From Shewanella indica (GTDB lineage Bacteria > Pseudomonadota > Gammaproteobacteria > Enterobacterales > Shewanellaceae), in NCBI RefSeq assembly GCF_002836975.1, contig NZ_NIJK01000028.1, forward strand, positions 208-58,342: 58,135 nucleotides of DNA, in the 5' to 3' direction. The position numbers and the translations under genes are program-made. Positions 36,860 to 46,325 of this stretch are shown here, in pieces (the first letter of the stretch is position 1; every line of letters begins with the position of its first letter). The notes beneath the pieces are model-generated. The model worked only from the letters and a program-made list of their open reading frames with translations. It was not told the DNA's origin and searched no databases.

Positions 36860-37523
36860 AGCTGAAGCCAAGCTGGCGTATAAAAAGTAAATCATAGATT
36901 AATTCGTATCCAGAAATGAAAACGGTTGAGAAGTTATTGGTTCGTTACCAAGTAACAAATACTAAGACTCCAGCCGTTTTTCTGTCTAATCTTTGTTCAA
37001 GCTTTGAAGTCATAGTCATAAATATGAATACTGCCCTCAAGTTAGCGCACCTGATGCCTTGTCTCAAAATAGCTATGCTCGGCTTGATATTATTGCCAAG
37101 TACAGCAGGGGCCATTGGCAATGCCGCTCTCAGGCAAACTTGTCGGTCTAAGTATGGATAACCTGGCCTACAGCTTACTCAAAACAACCGTAAGCTAACT
37201 GATAAACAGACGAGATACGAGGCAATAACCTTACAAAAACATAACTAAAGCAATATGGTTTTAGGTTGACCAAGCAGAACCTTGGGCCAATGCTGACAGC
37301 AAATGACTAATTGCCCTTGGTTGAGCTGTACCGAAAATCGATTAACAGGAGTGAGTAACAAAAACAAACTGCCGAAGCTAATGGGGGCATGGATAGCTGG
37401 ATACCGCCTAATTTTTTTCGAAGTCAGAGTGGCGTTTTGAAAATCAAAGTGGCGTTCGCCGCAGATCCGCAATGAACCAAAAAAATGAAGCCCCTTACGG
37501 GGCTTCATTTGGCTGACATCGCA
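36860..37523. other. Gene-poor gap with hairpin and possible IS remnant
   Basis: This 664-bp region has no convincing gene. AAAACGG (36918-36924) can pair with CCGTTTT (about 36975-36981) around an inner stem, a likely terminator for the fusion gene. A 45-codon frame at 37024-37161 has a signal-peptide-like start but no Shine-Dalgarno and looks like a fragment. At 37428-37436 and 37448-37456 the motif AGTGGCGTT repeats with 20-bp spacing, reminiscent of IS21-type ends. Confidence 0.45.
37483..37510 (-). terminator. Terminator of the TonB2-type operon
   Basis: A 12-bp stem AAATGAAGCCCC / GGGGCTTCATTT with a 4-nt loop is followed on the minus strand by a run of T. It begins 14 bases after the stop codon of the TPR gene. 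Confidence 0.92.
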
Positions 37524-38774
37524 TTAAAGTGAAACGTTATGGATCCGCGCTTTCTCTTTTATGTATGACAGGTAGCTAGTGGCGCTACGTGCTGTCTTGG
37601 AATCTTTTGAGGCCAATTCAGCACGGCGGTAAGCCGACTTATAGTCTTTCAGGTTCAGGTAGGCCAGTGCCAGCTCAAACTGAGCTTCACCAGGGTTTTC
37701 GAGCCCGGCATCCAGCGCTTGCTTGAATACTGGAATCGCTTCCTTGAACTGCTGATCCAAAGCCAGCAAACGACCTTGTTTCAGGTACAACTTACCATCA
37801 TTACCGACAGCAGCAGCTTGACCATAATAGGCCGCGGCCTTCTTCAGCTCCTTGGCGTTGTGGAAGAAACCGGCCAACATAGACAGGTTTTTCTCACTTT
37901 TTTCGATAAGCCCTTGTTTCATGTGCTTCTCGAAAATCACCGCACCACGATAAGCGGAACCTTTGGACGCCAACAGTTGCGACAAACGAGTGATGTTATC
38001 AGCAGTTTCCAGGAAACCGTTCTGATAGGCCAGATCGTATGTCACTGTAGCCTTGTCGAAGTCCTCGGTCAGCAGATAGAGCTGAGCCAACTGAACCCAA
38101 AGACGCTTATCATCCTGAAACAGGGGTACCATAGTTTCCAGAACACCAACCGCCTTCTTGTACTGCTTGAGGTTGAAGTAAGCCTGGAACTTAAGCTGGT
38201 ACAGGTTCTTGTCGGGCGTTTCGGCCAATGACAAACCTTTGTCCGCTGTTTTCAGCACGTTTGGATAGTCTTTCAGTTCTGTATAAGCAATACCGATACG
38301 GCGGTAGACCACAGGATCTTGCTTACAGGAGAAGTCCATCCACTTGTTGTAGTAGGTGATAGCTTCTTTAAACTTCTTCTCCTGCAGCAGCAGATCCGCA
38401 TACAACTTAAGAGTTGCACTGTGGTCGGTTCCACCGAGGATATCGGCTTCTACTGCCTGCTTAAGGTACTTGATGGAAGTGCCCATCTGACCTTTTTCAG
38501 CGTAGAAGTTACCCAGCATACGGGCAATATAGGCCTTGTCGAAGTCATTACGGGCGTTGGCTTCCAGCAATACTGCGATTGCTTCGTCCAGATTACCGTC
38601 CTGATAGGCTTCAAAGGATCTCTGCACCTTTTTGGCAGCAGTTTGACCCACCGCCTTCGCCTGACGCTGGTCGATAGGACACTTCTCAGCGGCCTGGGCG
38701 ATTGGCGCCATCAGTACTGCACTGCCTGACAAAGTCAACAGCATGGCTGCAGCAAGCTTATTCACTTTTTGCAT
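37524..38774 (-). CDS. TPR protein of the TonB2 system
   Basis: This 416-residue periplasmic protein has a signal peptide (ending AQA, about residue 28) followed by tetratricopeptide-type helical repeats through to the C-terminus (for example YIARMLGNFYAEKGQ, LWVQLAQLYLLTEDFDKA). It is the last gene of the DUF3450-ttpC-exbB-exbD-tonB-TPR operon, which is conserved in Vibrio and Shewanella. It starts 1 base after the tonB stop codon. A scaffolding role for the transducer is inferred from this context. Confidence 0.85.
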   Translation of the reverse strand: MQKVNKLAAAMLLTLSGSAVLMAPIAQAAEKCPIDQRQAKAVGQTAAKKVQRSFEAYQDGNLDEAIAVLLEANARNDFDKAYIARMLGNFYAEKGQMGTSIKYLKQAVEADILGGTDHSATLKLYADLLLQEKKFKEAITYYNKWMDFSCKQDPVVYRRIGIAYTELKDYPNVLKTADKGLSLAETPDKNLYQLKFQAYFNLKQYKKAVGVLETMVPLFQDDKRLWVQLAQLYLLTEDFDKATVTYDLAYQNGFLETADNITRLSQLLASKGSAYRGAVIFEKHMKQGLIEKSEKNLSMLAGFFHNAKELKKAAAYYGQAAAVGNDGKLYLKQGRLLALDQQFKEAIPVFKQALDAGLENPGEAQFELALAYLNLKDYKSAYRRAELASKDSKTARSATSYLSYIKEKARIHNVSL

Positions 38775-38775
38775 C

Positions 38776-39396
38776 TTATCTGTCTCCTTGGTTCAGGGTG
38801 AAGTCCAGCTGAACTGTCATACCGGGTTGCTTCATCGGCTTACCGTCAACAATCTTCGGCTTGTACTTCCACTTCTTCAGTGCACGAACCGCTTCACGAT
38901 CAAAGATCCTTCTTGGTTCAGCCTGGATAACTTCAACATCATCAACACCACCGAGTTCGTTGATGGTAAAGCGCAGTTGTACCCAACCTTCTTTACCGTC
39001 ACGCGCCGCAGCAATGGGATACTGAGGTTCAATCCGCACTATAGGTGTTGCATCACCGTCGCGGGTCATCATGTTGCCCAGCTTAAAGCCTGTGCTTGGA
39101 CCGCCTGCTTCTACTCCACCCATATTGAATGCCATATTGGTATCAATATCAGAAGAGCTATCCGGTGGCGTTTCCGCTGGCTTCGGTGGCTGCTCTGGTG
39201 GTGGGGGTGGCTTAGGTGTCACCCTTGGTTTCTTCTGTGCCTTCGAATCCTGCTTGTCCATTGTGATCTCGATAACTGGCGTTTCGGTTGAGGTGTCGCC
39301 ACGTTGAGCGCCACCTCCGACCAGGAATGCCATAAACCAGAACAGACCAAAAGTCACAGCAGCACCAATAATGATAGATACTAGTGCTCTTAACAT
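38776..39396 (-). CDS. tonB2: TonB-family energy transducer (TonB2-like)
   Basis: This 206-residue protein has an N-terminal membrane anchor (about 3-25), a short proline-rich stretch (PKPPPPPEQPPKP, about 58-70) and a TonB C-terminal domain (about 120-205, with RIEPQYPIAA and WKYKP). The short proline region is typical of TonB2 rather than TonB1. The ATG at 39396 overlaps the exbD stop; a start at 39432 would lie inside exbD. It couples the ExbB/ExbD proton motor to outer-membrane receptors. Confidence 0.9.
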   Translation of the reverse strand: MLRALVSIIIGAAVTFGLFWFMAFLVGGGAQRGDTSTETPVIEITMDKQDSKAQKKPRVTPKPPPPPEQPPKPAETPPDSSSDIDTNMAFNMGGVEAGGPSTGFKLGNMMTRDGDATPIVRIEPQYPIAAARDGKEGWVQLRFTINELGGVDDVEVIQAEPRRIFDREAVRALKKWKYKPKIVDGKPMKQPGMTVQLDFTLNQGDR

Positions 39397-39397
39397 A

Positions 39398-39802
39398 TCA
39401 GTCGTTCCCCGCAGATACCGAGACCTTATCAATACCAGCAGCCTTCACCTGATCCAGTACTTTAACAACCAAGCCGTGTTGGGCTTCTTTGTCTGCCTGG
39501 ATCAGAACGGCGGCTTCTGGTGCCTCTGCCAACATACGTTCTACGTTAGCTGTTACTCGTTCAATATCAACCTGACGGTTTTCCATCATAATTACGCCTG
39601 TTTTACTGACGCCGATAAAGATGTTCGCCGAAGGTTTTGAAGTCGCTGTGGACGCCTTGGGTTTGTTGTAGTCCAAACCGGATGGCTTCACAAACGAGGT
39701 GGTCACAATGAAGAAGATCAGCATGATGAACACGATGTCGAGCATCGGGGTCATATCGATCTGTGCTTCCTCTTCTACACTGGAATGCTTCTTACGTGCC
39801 AT
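39398..39802 (-). CDS. exbD2: ExbD-type biopolymer transport protein
   Basis: This 134-residue protein has one membrane helix containing the essential proton-path Asp (Asp22 in DMTPMLDIVFIML) and a C-terminal periplasmic domain. The ATG at 39802 follows GAGAGAG. It forms the proton channel with ExbB and sits between exbB and tonB in the operon. Confidence 0.93.
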   Translation of the reverse strand: MARKKHSSVEEEAQIDMTPMLDIVFIMLIFFIVTTSFVKPSGLDYNKPKASTATSKPSANIFIGVSKTGVIMMENRQVDIERVTANVERMLAEAPEAAVLIQADKEAQHGLVVKVLDQVKAAGIDKVSVSAGND

Positions 39803-39815
39803 GTTCAATCTCTCT

Positions 39816-40343
39816 CTAGTGGTGTGGCAGGCTGTCTTTCAGCTTTTCCAAGCTGATTTTCATCTTGGCGTCCAAACGAGTGCTGAAGAACACCCCGGAC
39901 AATGCCGCGACCATACCAGCCATAGTAGGCATAGTGGCCATAGAAATACCAGCTGCCATCAGACGAGCATTACTCGTCCCCTGAACTGCCATAACATCGA
40001 ACACTGAAATCATACCTGTCACAGTACCCAGCAGACCTATCATAGGACAGATGGCTACCAATGTTTTGATGATCAGCATACGTGCATTCATATCTTGCTT
40101 CGCTTGGGATACCCAAGCTTCACGGATACGGTGTGCATACCAGGAGGTGGTTTCCTCCCTGGCATTCCATGCAGTAATGATCTCTTTATGATTCTTAGGT
40201 GATACCCAGTTCAGATACCAGAATCTTTCAAGCATCAATACCCACATGAGAAACAGCACCGCCGCTACAAGCCAGAGGACGTCGCCTCCGGAGGCCATGA
40301 AGCCCCTGACGGAATCCCAAATGTCCATCAGGTATAGCATCAT
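39816..40343 (-). CDS. exbB2: ExbB/TolQ-type proton channel protein
   Basis: This 175-residue inner-membrane protein has three membrane segments (about 16-36, 95-120, 135-160) and the MotA/TolQ/ExbB signature (IGLLGTVTGMISVF, about 98-111). Its ATG overlaps the stop codon of ttpC (TAATG), so translation is coupled. It is the second, shorter ExbB of the operon. Confidence 0.92.
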   Translation of the reverse strand: MMLYLMDIWDSVRGFMASGGDVLWLVAAVLFLMWVLMLERFWYLNWVSPKNHKEIITAWNAREETTSWYAHRIREAWVSQAKQDMNARMLIIKTLVAICPMIGLLGTVTGMISVFDVMAVQGTSNARLMAAGISMATMPTMAGMVAALSGVFFSTRLDAKMKISLEKLKDSLPHH

Positions 40344-41698
40344 TAGTCAGCCCTCTTCTCTGCGTGTTCAGCAATAATACCGGCACTTTGCTCTTCAAGG
40401 ATTTGAACAATAGACTTACTGCGAGCCACAACAATAGCATGACACAGCATCAGTGGCAGAGCCGCAATCAGACCCTGTACTGTCGTTACCAGTGCCATAG
40501 AGATACCACCGGCCATCAGTTTTGGATCACCCGTACCGAACAACTGGATGCTCTGGAAGGTTGCAATCATACCGGTTACGGTACCCAGCAGACCCATCAT
40601 AGGAGCGATAGCCGCCAATACTTTGATGATGGAGATACGCGTTTCCAGCGCTGGTGTTTCTTTCAGGATGGCTTCATCCAGTTTCAACTCCAGAGTCTCA
40701 ACGTCAACATCTTTGTTCTCTTGGTACACTTTCAGTACACGGCCCAGAGCGTTGTTACCTGGGTTGGCAACATTCTTGGCCTGAGACTTAACACGGGCAC
40801 CGATAACAGTCAGAGTCACCAGACGCTCCAGCGAGATCAGCAGACCCAGAGCCAGCAAGGCGATGATGATGTAACCAATGGTACCACCGGCCTCAATACG
40901 GTCTTGGAAGCTGGCCTTCTGAGTGAAGATGTTCAGCAGAGTACCGCGGGCAGGGTCAACATACAGCTTGGCTGTACCTGAAGTGGCTTTTTCGAAGTCA
41001 GCGATAGGCTTAACCTGATAACCTTCCGGCTGCTGAGACAGCTCCTGGATCAGACCCAGCTCGTGGTTCAGAACCACATACTTGTTATCAGCCAACAGGT
41101 TAAAAGCACCGACACGATAGATGGTGGTGTTGTTCACGTTACCATCAATGTCAGTTACAGAACCTTCAAACTTAACGACTTTGCCGGATTCGGCCATTTC
41201 GAAAAGTTGCTCTTCCCAGAAGCGTTCCAGCTCTTCAATCTTAGGTAGTTGCTTACGGGCACCCAGGTCCTGAACGAACTTGTCACGTCCTGGATACTGG
41301 GCACTGACGTTGGAGTTGATCAGCTTACCGGCGAAATCGCCAGCTTCGCCTTTAACTACACCGAACATTTCACCCAAGTCGCCCTGAGCGGTTTTCAGGT
41401 CTTCTTCAAGTTGAGCAATTTTACGCTCGTTATCGAGGAAGGCCTGGTTCAGGTCTTTACCACGTTGAGTTTCAGCTGCCAGCGCATCTTTTTCACGCTT
41501 CAGCAGGGCGGCCTTGTCGCCACGCTCAGCTTGGAACTCTTGTTCACGCTTAGCATTGATTTTGCCTTGAGCGGCACGTTCAACTTTAACTTGCTGCAGC
41601 AGTTGATCAATCGTCTTAGGCGCCTCTGCGGCACTGGCCATACCGGCAGACAGTGAGAAACTGGCAGCAACGACGGCGGTAGTGATTAGCTTTTTCAT
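40343..41698 (-). CDS. ttpC: TtpC-like MotA/TolQ/ExbB family protein
   Basis: This 451-residue protein has a signal peptide (ending ASA), a long charged coiled-coil-rich periplasmic region (about 30-260) and a C-terminal ExbB-like domain with three membrane helices and MGLLGTVTGMIATF (about 368-381). Vibrio TtpC is a TonB2-specific extra component thought to connect the motor to the outer membrane. Its ATG overlaps the DUF3450 stop codon. Confidence 0.88.
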   Translation of the reverse strand: MKKLITTAVVAASFSLSAGMASAAEAPKTIDQLLQQVKVERAAQGKINAKREQEFQAERGDKAALLKREKDALAAETQRGKDLNQAFLDNERKIAQLEEDLKTAQGDLGEMFGVVKGEAGDFAGKLINSNVSAQYPGRDKFVQDLGARKQLPKIEELERFWEEQLFEMAESGKVVKFEGSVTDIDGNVNNTTIYRVGAFNLLADNKYVVLNHELGLIQELSQQPEGYQVKPIADFEKATSGTAKLYVDPARGTLLNIFTQKASFQDRIEAGGTIGYIIIALLALGLLISLERLVTLTVIGARVKSQAKNVANPGNNALGRVLKVYQENKDVDVETLELKLDEAILKETPALETRISIIKVLAAIAPMMGLLGTVTGMIATFQSIQLFGTGDPKLMAGGISMALVTTVQGLIAALPLMLCHAIVVARSKSIVQILEEQSAGIIAEHAEKRAD

Positions 41699-42480
41699 TA
41701 TTGTGCAGCCTCCGCAGCTGGAATTGGTAGTGCGAACAGATCCAGAGCCCCTTGTTTACGGGCGATACGAATACCCTTAGTGATGTCACGCAGATAGCTG
41801 TCATCCAGCTTATCCCAACCCTTGGTTTCAGAGTTGTACATCCAGGCAGTCTTCTGGTCCAGGCTCTGAGCATACAGAGCTACGCGGCCCAAGCGGAAGA
41901 AATCAACCAGCACTTCTTTACCATCAAGGTTCAGCTTACCGGTTTCAACGTCAACAAAGCTGCCGTACTCACGCTCGATGCTGTAAGCATCCAGGATCAA
42001 ACGGAACTTTTCAGCCAGAGTCACTTCGGCAGTGTTAAGCAGGTCTTTGAGGTTTTTAACGCGCTGTGCACGGTCTTCAGATTTGAATGGCAGATCCAGA
42101 GCCACGAACTGCTCCAGGGCATCAACCATTTTAAACATCAAAGGAACAACACCTTGACGCAGTTTGTCTACGCCATTGATATCGTCCTGAATGGATTTCA
42201 TTGTGGCTTCCTGGTCAGCGACCAGCCCAGCCAAATAATCATTGTAGGCTTTGAGAGATTCACGCTCGTCAGCAACGGCGGAATATTCGAAAAGCATATC
42301 TTGAGCCTGGTCAAAATACTTATCGATCTTCTTCTGTGACGCAACGGCGTCTGACTGCAGACGACCCGCGGCTTTTTGCGCGTCGGTAAGAGGATCTGCA
42401 ACGACTAAGTTGCTGCTGGCGAGTGCCAGCGCGCCAACAAGCGCAGAAGCGATTTTTGTTCTATTGCTTACCTTGGACAT
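41698..42480 (-). CDS. DUF3450 protein of the TonB2 operon
   Basis: This 260-residue periplasmic protein has a signal peptide (ending VVA, about residue 29) followed by a long coiled-coil region (about 30-110) and a mixed C-terminal half. It is the first gene of the operon. The ATG at 42480 gives a normal signal peptide; a TTG three codons earlier is possible. DUF3450 proteins regularly accompany TtpC; the exact role is not known. Confidence 0.85.
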   Translation of the reverse strand: MSKVSNRTKIASALVGALALASSNLVVADPLTDAQKAAGRLQSDAVASQKKIDKYFDQAQDMLFEYSAVADERESLKAYNDYLAGLVADQEATMKSIQDDINGVDKLRQGVVPLMFKMVDALEQFVALDLPFKSEDRAQRVKNLKDLLNTAEVTLAEKFRLILDAYSIEREYGSFVDVETGKLNLDGKEVLVDFFRLGRVALYAQSLDQKTAWMYNSETKGWDKLDDSYLRDITKGIRIARKQGALDLFALPIPAAEAAQ

Positions 42481-42658
42481 AGTTCCCAACCAATTTGAAG
42501 TGATTAAAAAGGTTTAACTTTTCAGCAACAGCGCCCCGAATATCCCTATTTCAACGGCAGATGATGCTATCAAGTATGTCTTTCTCTTGTGATTGTTAGT
42601 TTTTTATCTTCCCTTTTCTATGCCCCTGAAGGCATAGACCCGCTGGCATCATTTCACA

Positions 42659-42682
42659 AAATGTTGACCTGTGTCAACATTT
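42659..42682 (-). promoter_or_regulatory. Candidate operator dyad upstream of the TonB2 operon
   Basis: AAATGTTGAC and GTCAACATTT form a perfect 10-bp inverted repeat with a 4-bp centre. Flanking TCATTTC / GAAATGA extends the symmetry. It lies about 180 bp upstream of the DUF3450 ATG. Part of it (TCAACATTTGAAA, 42674-42686) recurs upstream of the adjacent receptor gene. Confidence 0.55.
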
Positions 42683-43084
42683 GAAATGAGACGAAAACGC
42701 TGGAAACTAAGGCTAACTGTGTGATTAATCATCAATGGCTTTTTTTTACATTTAGTGATCAAATATGTGTCGCCTTCCTGAACCAAGAATAACCGTAAAA
42801 ACAGCACAAGCTAATATTTAACCTTATGATTTATTTATAATTAAAAAGCATAAGACTGTGCGTTATATTTTATAAATCTTCGAAGGAATCAATTCTGCAG
42901 ACCGATGGCAATCCACTTTTTCCAAACGATTACCATCCAGGGGAAGCCAGTTTCGCTACAAACTCATTCGCCCTATTCACTGGTCAAAGAATCAATTGGC
43001 AACCGGGGCTTATTCCAGTTGTTACGTAATAGTGTTTTGTGAGTTTGGATGGATCCGCTACCTATATGTAGTATGAAAAACAAA

Positions 43085-43108
43085 AACCCCGGGTATCATC
43101 CCGGGGTT
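43085..43108 (-). terminator. Terminator after the TonB-dependent receptor
   Basis: A 9-bp stem AACCCCGGG / CCCGGGGTT with a 6-nt loop is followed on the minus strand by TTTTTG and more T. It lies 45 bases beyond the stop codon. Confidence 0.9.
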
Positions 43109-43153
43109 CATTCTTTGAAGCTAACTTAATTCATCCAAAGATGAAGTGTGTCA

Positions 43154-45907
43154 TTAGAACTTCATGCTGGCACGAACGAAGAAGTAGCGGCCCAACATAT
43201 CATAGGTATAAGGGTCGGTATTCGAGTCGTTATTACCAGTGTAGTACGGAGGCTCTTTGTCAAACAAGTTGTTAACACCGCCGGATACACGGATGCGGTC
43301 GGTGATATCGTAAGAACCTGACAGGTCATGGTAAACCACGCTGTCTACTGAAGGCGCGTAGCAGCTGCCATCATTTTTCTTACAAGCAAACGAGTCCATA
43401 CCGTCGATGTAGCGAGCTTCATAAGTGACAGTCCAATCATCACCGGCAGCGGTAATGTTCAGGTTGCTCTTAAACTTGGCATAAGCACCCACGCCACCTG
43501 TAATATAGCCACGATAGTCAACTGCATTACCATCCGGGTCAAACTCTTCATACTCACTCAGGATAGAGCTGTCCCAGCCGGCCTTCCAGTCCAGACCGAA
43601 GGCATCGAATACGTAGGCAACGTTGATGTCGTAACCTGAGGTATTGGTAGCTCCTATGTTCTGCAAACCGTTGTCGAACTTGATACGACCGCTATTGTCG
43701 AGTTCAATGTTGGAAGACTGACACAGCGCAGTGCCTGTGTTGATCTTGTTACCACCGGCATCCAGACACTGGTTGGCAATATAGTTGTTGTCAACTGAAG
43801 TGATAGTGTTGGAGATCTCGATGTCATAGTAATCGACGGTCAGAGACAGACCTTCTACAAAGCTTGGTGAATACACCAGACCCAGAGTAGTGATATCAGC
43901 TTCTTCAGGAGTCAGCATTTCGTTACCACCAACAGTCACTTCAGCCTGATCCTGATCGGTAGCAGGGTGAACTATCTGCTCGAATGATGGTGACTTACCA
44001 CCATACAGTTCATATACAGTTGGGGCACGGAAGGCTGTGGACATACCACCGCGGATCATCAGGTCATCATAAACACGCCAGGTCAGACCCAGTTTCCAGG
44101 TAGTATCATCACCGAAAGTGCTGTAATCGAAGTAACGCATAGCGGCGCTCAGATCCACTTGCTGCGCCAAAGGCAGCTCACTCAGCAGTGGGATTGCCAA
44201 TTCTGCGTAAAATTCATTAACACTGAAGTCACCGGAGGTTGGCTCTACGCGAGGATCGTTTGCCAAGCCCTGGGAAGTCAGGGAATCCGGAGTATAATGA
44301 GCAGCCTCTTTACGATGCTCGTAACCCGCTGCAAAGCCCATTATACCGGCAGGCAGTTCAAACAAATCTCCGGACAGAGTCGCTGCAATAATATCCAACT
44401 CGCTGCCACCGCTGTTCACTTCGGTATATATGTATGGCTTGATGCTCTCACCTTCCCATGATGATTGCAGGAAAGGATCGAAAGTGCCCTCAAGAACCGC
44501 AGCGTTGATGGAGCCCAAGTTGTGCAGGTTAGCCAGAGTATCGGTTGAGTCGTTCTTACCTTTGTTGTAAGAAGCATCCCAGGTCCAGCCGTTTTCAAAC
44601 TCACCTTCCAAGCCGACAACGATACGAATAGTGTCTACTACTTGGTCAAAGTCACGGGTACCGGACTCAACCATGCGACGGCCATAAGCCAGTGCTTCAC
44701 CGGGTTGAACCCAAGGCAGCAGTTCATCGGTCATCCAGCCACCGGCTGACTTAGGATTGTAAACCCAAGCAGAGTTGTTCCAGATTGGCTGAGGCGCCAT
44801 CTGCTGATTGGACCAGCGCTTGGAGTACATGGCTTCGGTGAAGAAACGAATCGATTCGGTCAGTTCATAAGTACCCGCCATGGACAGGTTCAAACGCTCC
44901 ATTGGCGTCGACAGGTAACTGTCCTTGGCGTAGTTGTATCTGTCGGCATCGCTGAACTCATGATAAGTTCCACCCAAGCCGCTCAGATCCGCCTCAGACA
45001 TGCCATCAAAGTATTGGAACTTAGGCTTGCCCTCACCGTTATCAACATATTCACCATAGTAGCCCTTGTCACCTATGGCATAAGCGCCTTCTGGTCCTGT
45101 GCCCACGATACCAAAGTTGTTGTCACCCCAGATGTGACCGCCTTGAGAATAGCTACTACCGCCGCAGTACAGGCTACGCTCACCCTTTGGACCTGTCTCC
45201 GCAATGGGGCACTTTGAGAAATCACGGTCAGCCTGGCTGGCATCACCACGCTTGGTGTATTGAGCATTAACAACGACATTACCTTTCTCAAAGGTGTTAC
45301 CCAGTGTCATGTCGATGCTGGACTCGTCAGCGTCACCTTCACCGGAAAGGCCTGTTTGAACGTTGATTTCAAAGCCGTCGAAATCTCTTTTCAGAATGAT
45401 GTTAACCACACCGGCAATCGCATCGGTACCATAAATGGCAGAAGCGCCATCTTTCAGTACTTCGACACGCTGGATCATAGATACCGGAATGGTGTTAAGG
45501 TCAACAGAAGATGCCGCACCGGTACCGGATGCAATCATACGGCGACCATTCACCAGAACCAGAGTGCGGTTATCACCCAAACCACGCAAGTTAATGCGCG
45601 AGTTACCGCCTGAGCCATTGTTGATACCGGCGTTGGTCATGGCACCACCGGCTGAGGTCATTTTTTGCAGAACGTCGTCAATATTCACTGCGCCTGACGC
45701 TATGATAGATGAAGCATCGATCACACTGACAGGGCTTGCGGTTTCCATATCGGTGCGCTTGATACGAGAGCCTGTAACCTGAATACGCTCTACATTGTCA
45801 GCACCTTCTTCGGCCGCCAAAACGGTTGGAGCGCTAAAAGCAGTCGCTGCAACACCACCAACCAATGCCAGACGCACTGCGTTGGTTAACGAATTATTCT
45901 TATACAT
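43154..45907 (-). CDS. TonB-dependent outer-membrane receptor
   Basis: This 917-residue protein has a signal peptide ending near residue 31 (VLAAEE), a TonB-box-like ERIQVTGSR and a plug domain (about 55-165, with INLRGLGDNRTLVLVNGRRM and VEVLKDGASAIYGTDAIAGVVNI). A 22-strand barrel follows, ending in the terminal Phe of FVRASMKF. It is of the large Shewanella/Xanthomonas type that often imports peptides, sugars or other non-siderophore ligands. The ATG at 45907 follows AAGGGAGA; an in-frame start at 45991 is less likely. The ligand is unknown. Confidence 0.92.
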   Translation of the reverse strand: MYKNNSLTNAVRLALVGGVAATAFSAPTVLAAEEGADNVERIQVTGSRIKRTDMETASPVSVIDASSIIASGAVNIDDVLQKMTSAGGAMTNAGINNGSGGNSRINLRGLGDNRTLVLVNGRRMIASGTGAASSVDLNTIPVSMIQRVEVLKDGASAIYGTDAIAGVVNIILKRDFDGFEINVQTGLSGEGDADESSIDMTLGNTFEKGNVVVNAQYTKRGDASQADRDFSKCPIAETGPKGERSLYCGGSSYSQGGHIWGDNNFGIVGTGPEGAYAIGDKGYYGEYVDNGEGKPKFQYFDGMSEADLSGLGGTYHEFSDADRYNYAKDSYLSTPMERLNLSMAGTYELTESIRFFTEAMYSKRWSNQQMAPQPIWNNSAWVYNPKSAGGWMTDELLPWVQPGEALAYGRRMVESGTRDFDQVVDTIRIVVGLEGEFENGWTWDASYNKGKNDSTDTLANLHNLGSINAAVLEGTFDPFLQSSWEGESIKPYIYTEVNSGGSELDIIAATLSGDLFELPAGIMGFAAGYEHRKEAAHYTPDSLTSQGLANDPRVEPTSGDFSVNEFYAELAIPLLSELPLAQQVDLSAAMRYFDYSTFGDDTTWKLGLTWRVYDDLMIRGGMSTAFRAPTVYELYGGKSPSFEQIVHPATDQDQAEVTVGGNEMLTPEEADITTLGLVYSPSFVEGLSLTVDYYDIEISNTITSVDNNYIANQCLDAGGNKINTGTALCQSSNIELDNSGRIKFDNGLQNIGATNTSGYDINVAYVFDAFGLDWKAGWDSSILSEYEEFDPDGNAVDYRGYITGGVGAYAKFKSNLNITAAGDDWTVTYEARYIDGMDSFACKKNDGSCYAPSVDSVVYHDLSGSYDITDRIRVSGGVNNLFDKEPPYYTGNNDSNTDPYTYDMLGRYFFVRASMKF

Positions 45908-46282
45908 ACTTATCTCCCTTTCGACATCTTGTGTCTTGGTAACGGATCCAAATGCTTTGTCCGGATCCTTTAGTTGTTTGCAGGTATACACGAGTGACCA
46001 GCAACAATTTCACGCAAATAAAATCACATAACAAACATTTTATCAACATTTGAAACATTAATATTGCACATAAAACCAACAACAAAAGAGAGATAAGATT
46101 ATTTCATTGAGTATGAATATAGTGTCTCTTACAGCAGTAACAGCTTATCTTAACCAGAATATCGTTATGTAAGACCATGAAGTAAATGGAGTTTATCAAA
46201 ACCCGTCCCCACTCACCCAAACGTAACAAACCCGTTACACATCTCTTTCTGGTAAGCTGTGCCAACACTTTTTTTTCCAATA
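45908..46282 (-). promoter_or_regulatory. Promoter region of the receptor gene
   Basis: This AT-rich region has no convincing gene. It contains TCAACATTTGAAA (46043-46055), the same 13-mer as in the TonB2 operon's dyad and in the same orientation relative to its gene. A GGATCC...GGATCC symmetric pair (about 45945-45968) lies in the probable leader. Confidence 0.5.
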
Positions 46283-46307
46283 AAAAAGCGCCTTTCGGCG
46301 CTTTTTT
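46283..46307 (-). terminator. Terminator after the porin gene
   Basis: AAAAAAGCGCC pairs with GGCGCTTTTTT around loop TTTC. T-runs on both strands make it bidirectional. It lies 19 bases beyond the porin stop codon. Confidence 0.92.
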
Positions 46308-46325
46308 AAACAGTTCTATTAACAA

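Larger units (their letters stand above)
42490..43153 (-). promoter_or_regulatory. Promoter region of the TonB2 operon
   Basis: This 664-bp gap has no gene. Its notable parts are the dyad at 42659-42682 and the receptor-gene terminator at 43085-43108. The rest is AT-rich. On the minus strand the dyad contains TTGACA, which could serve as a -35 element. No clear Fur box was found. Confidence 0.5.

Noticed and set aside
46104..46325. 73-codon minus-strand ORF between the receptor and porin genes
   Set aside because: It begins at the porin terminator and includes its stem; no Shine-Dalgarno and no family pattern.
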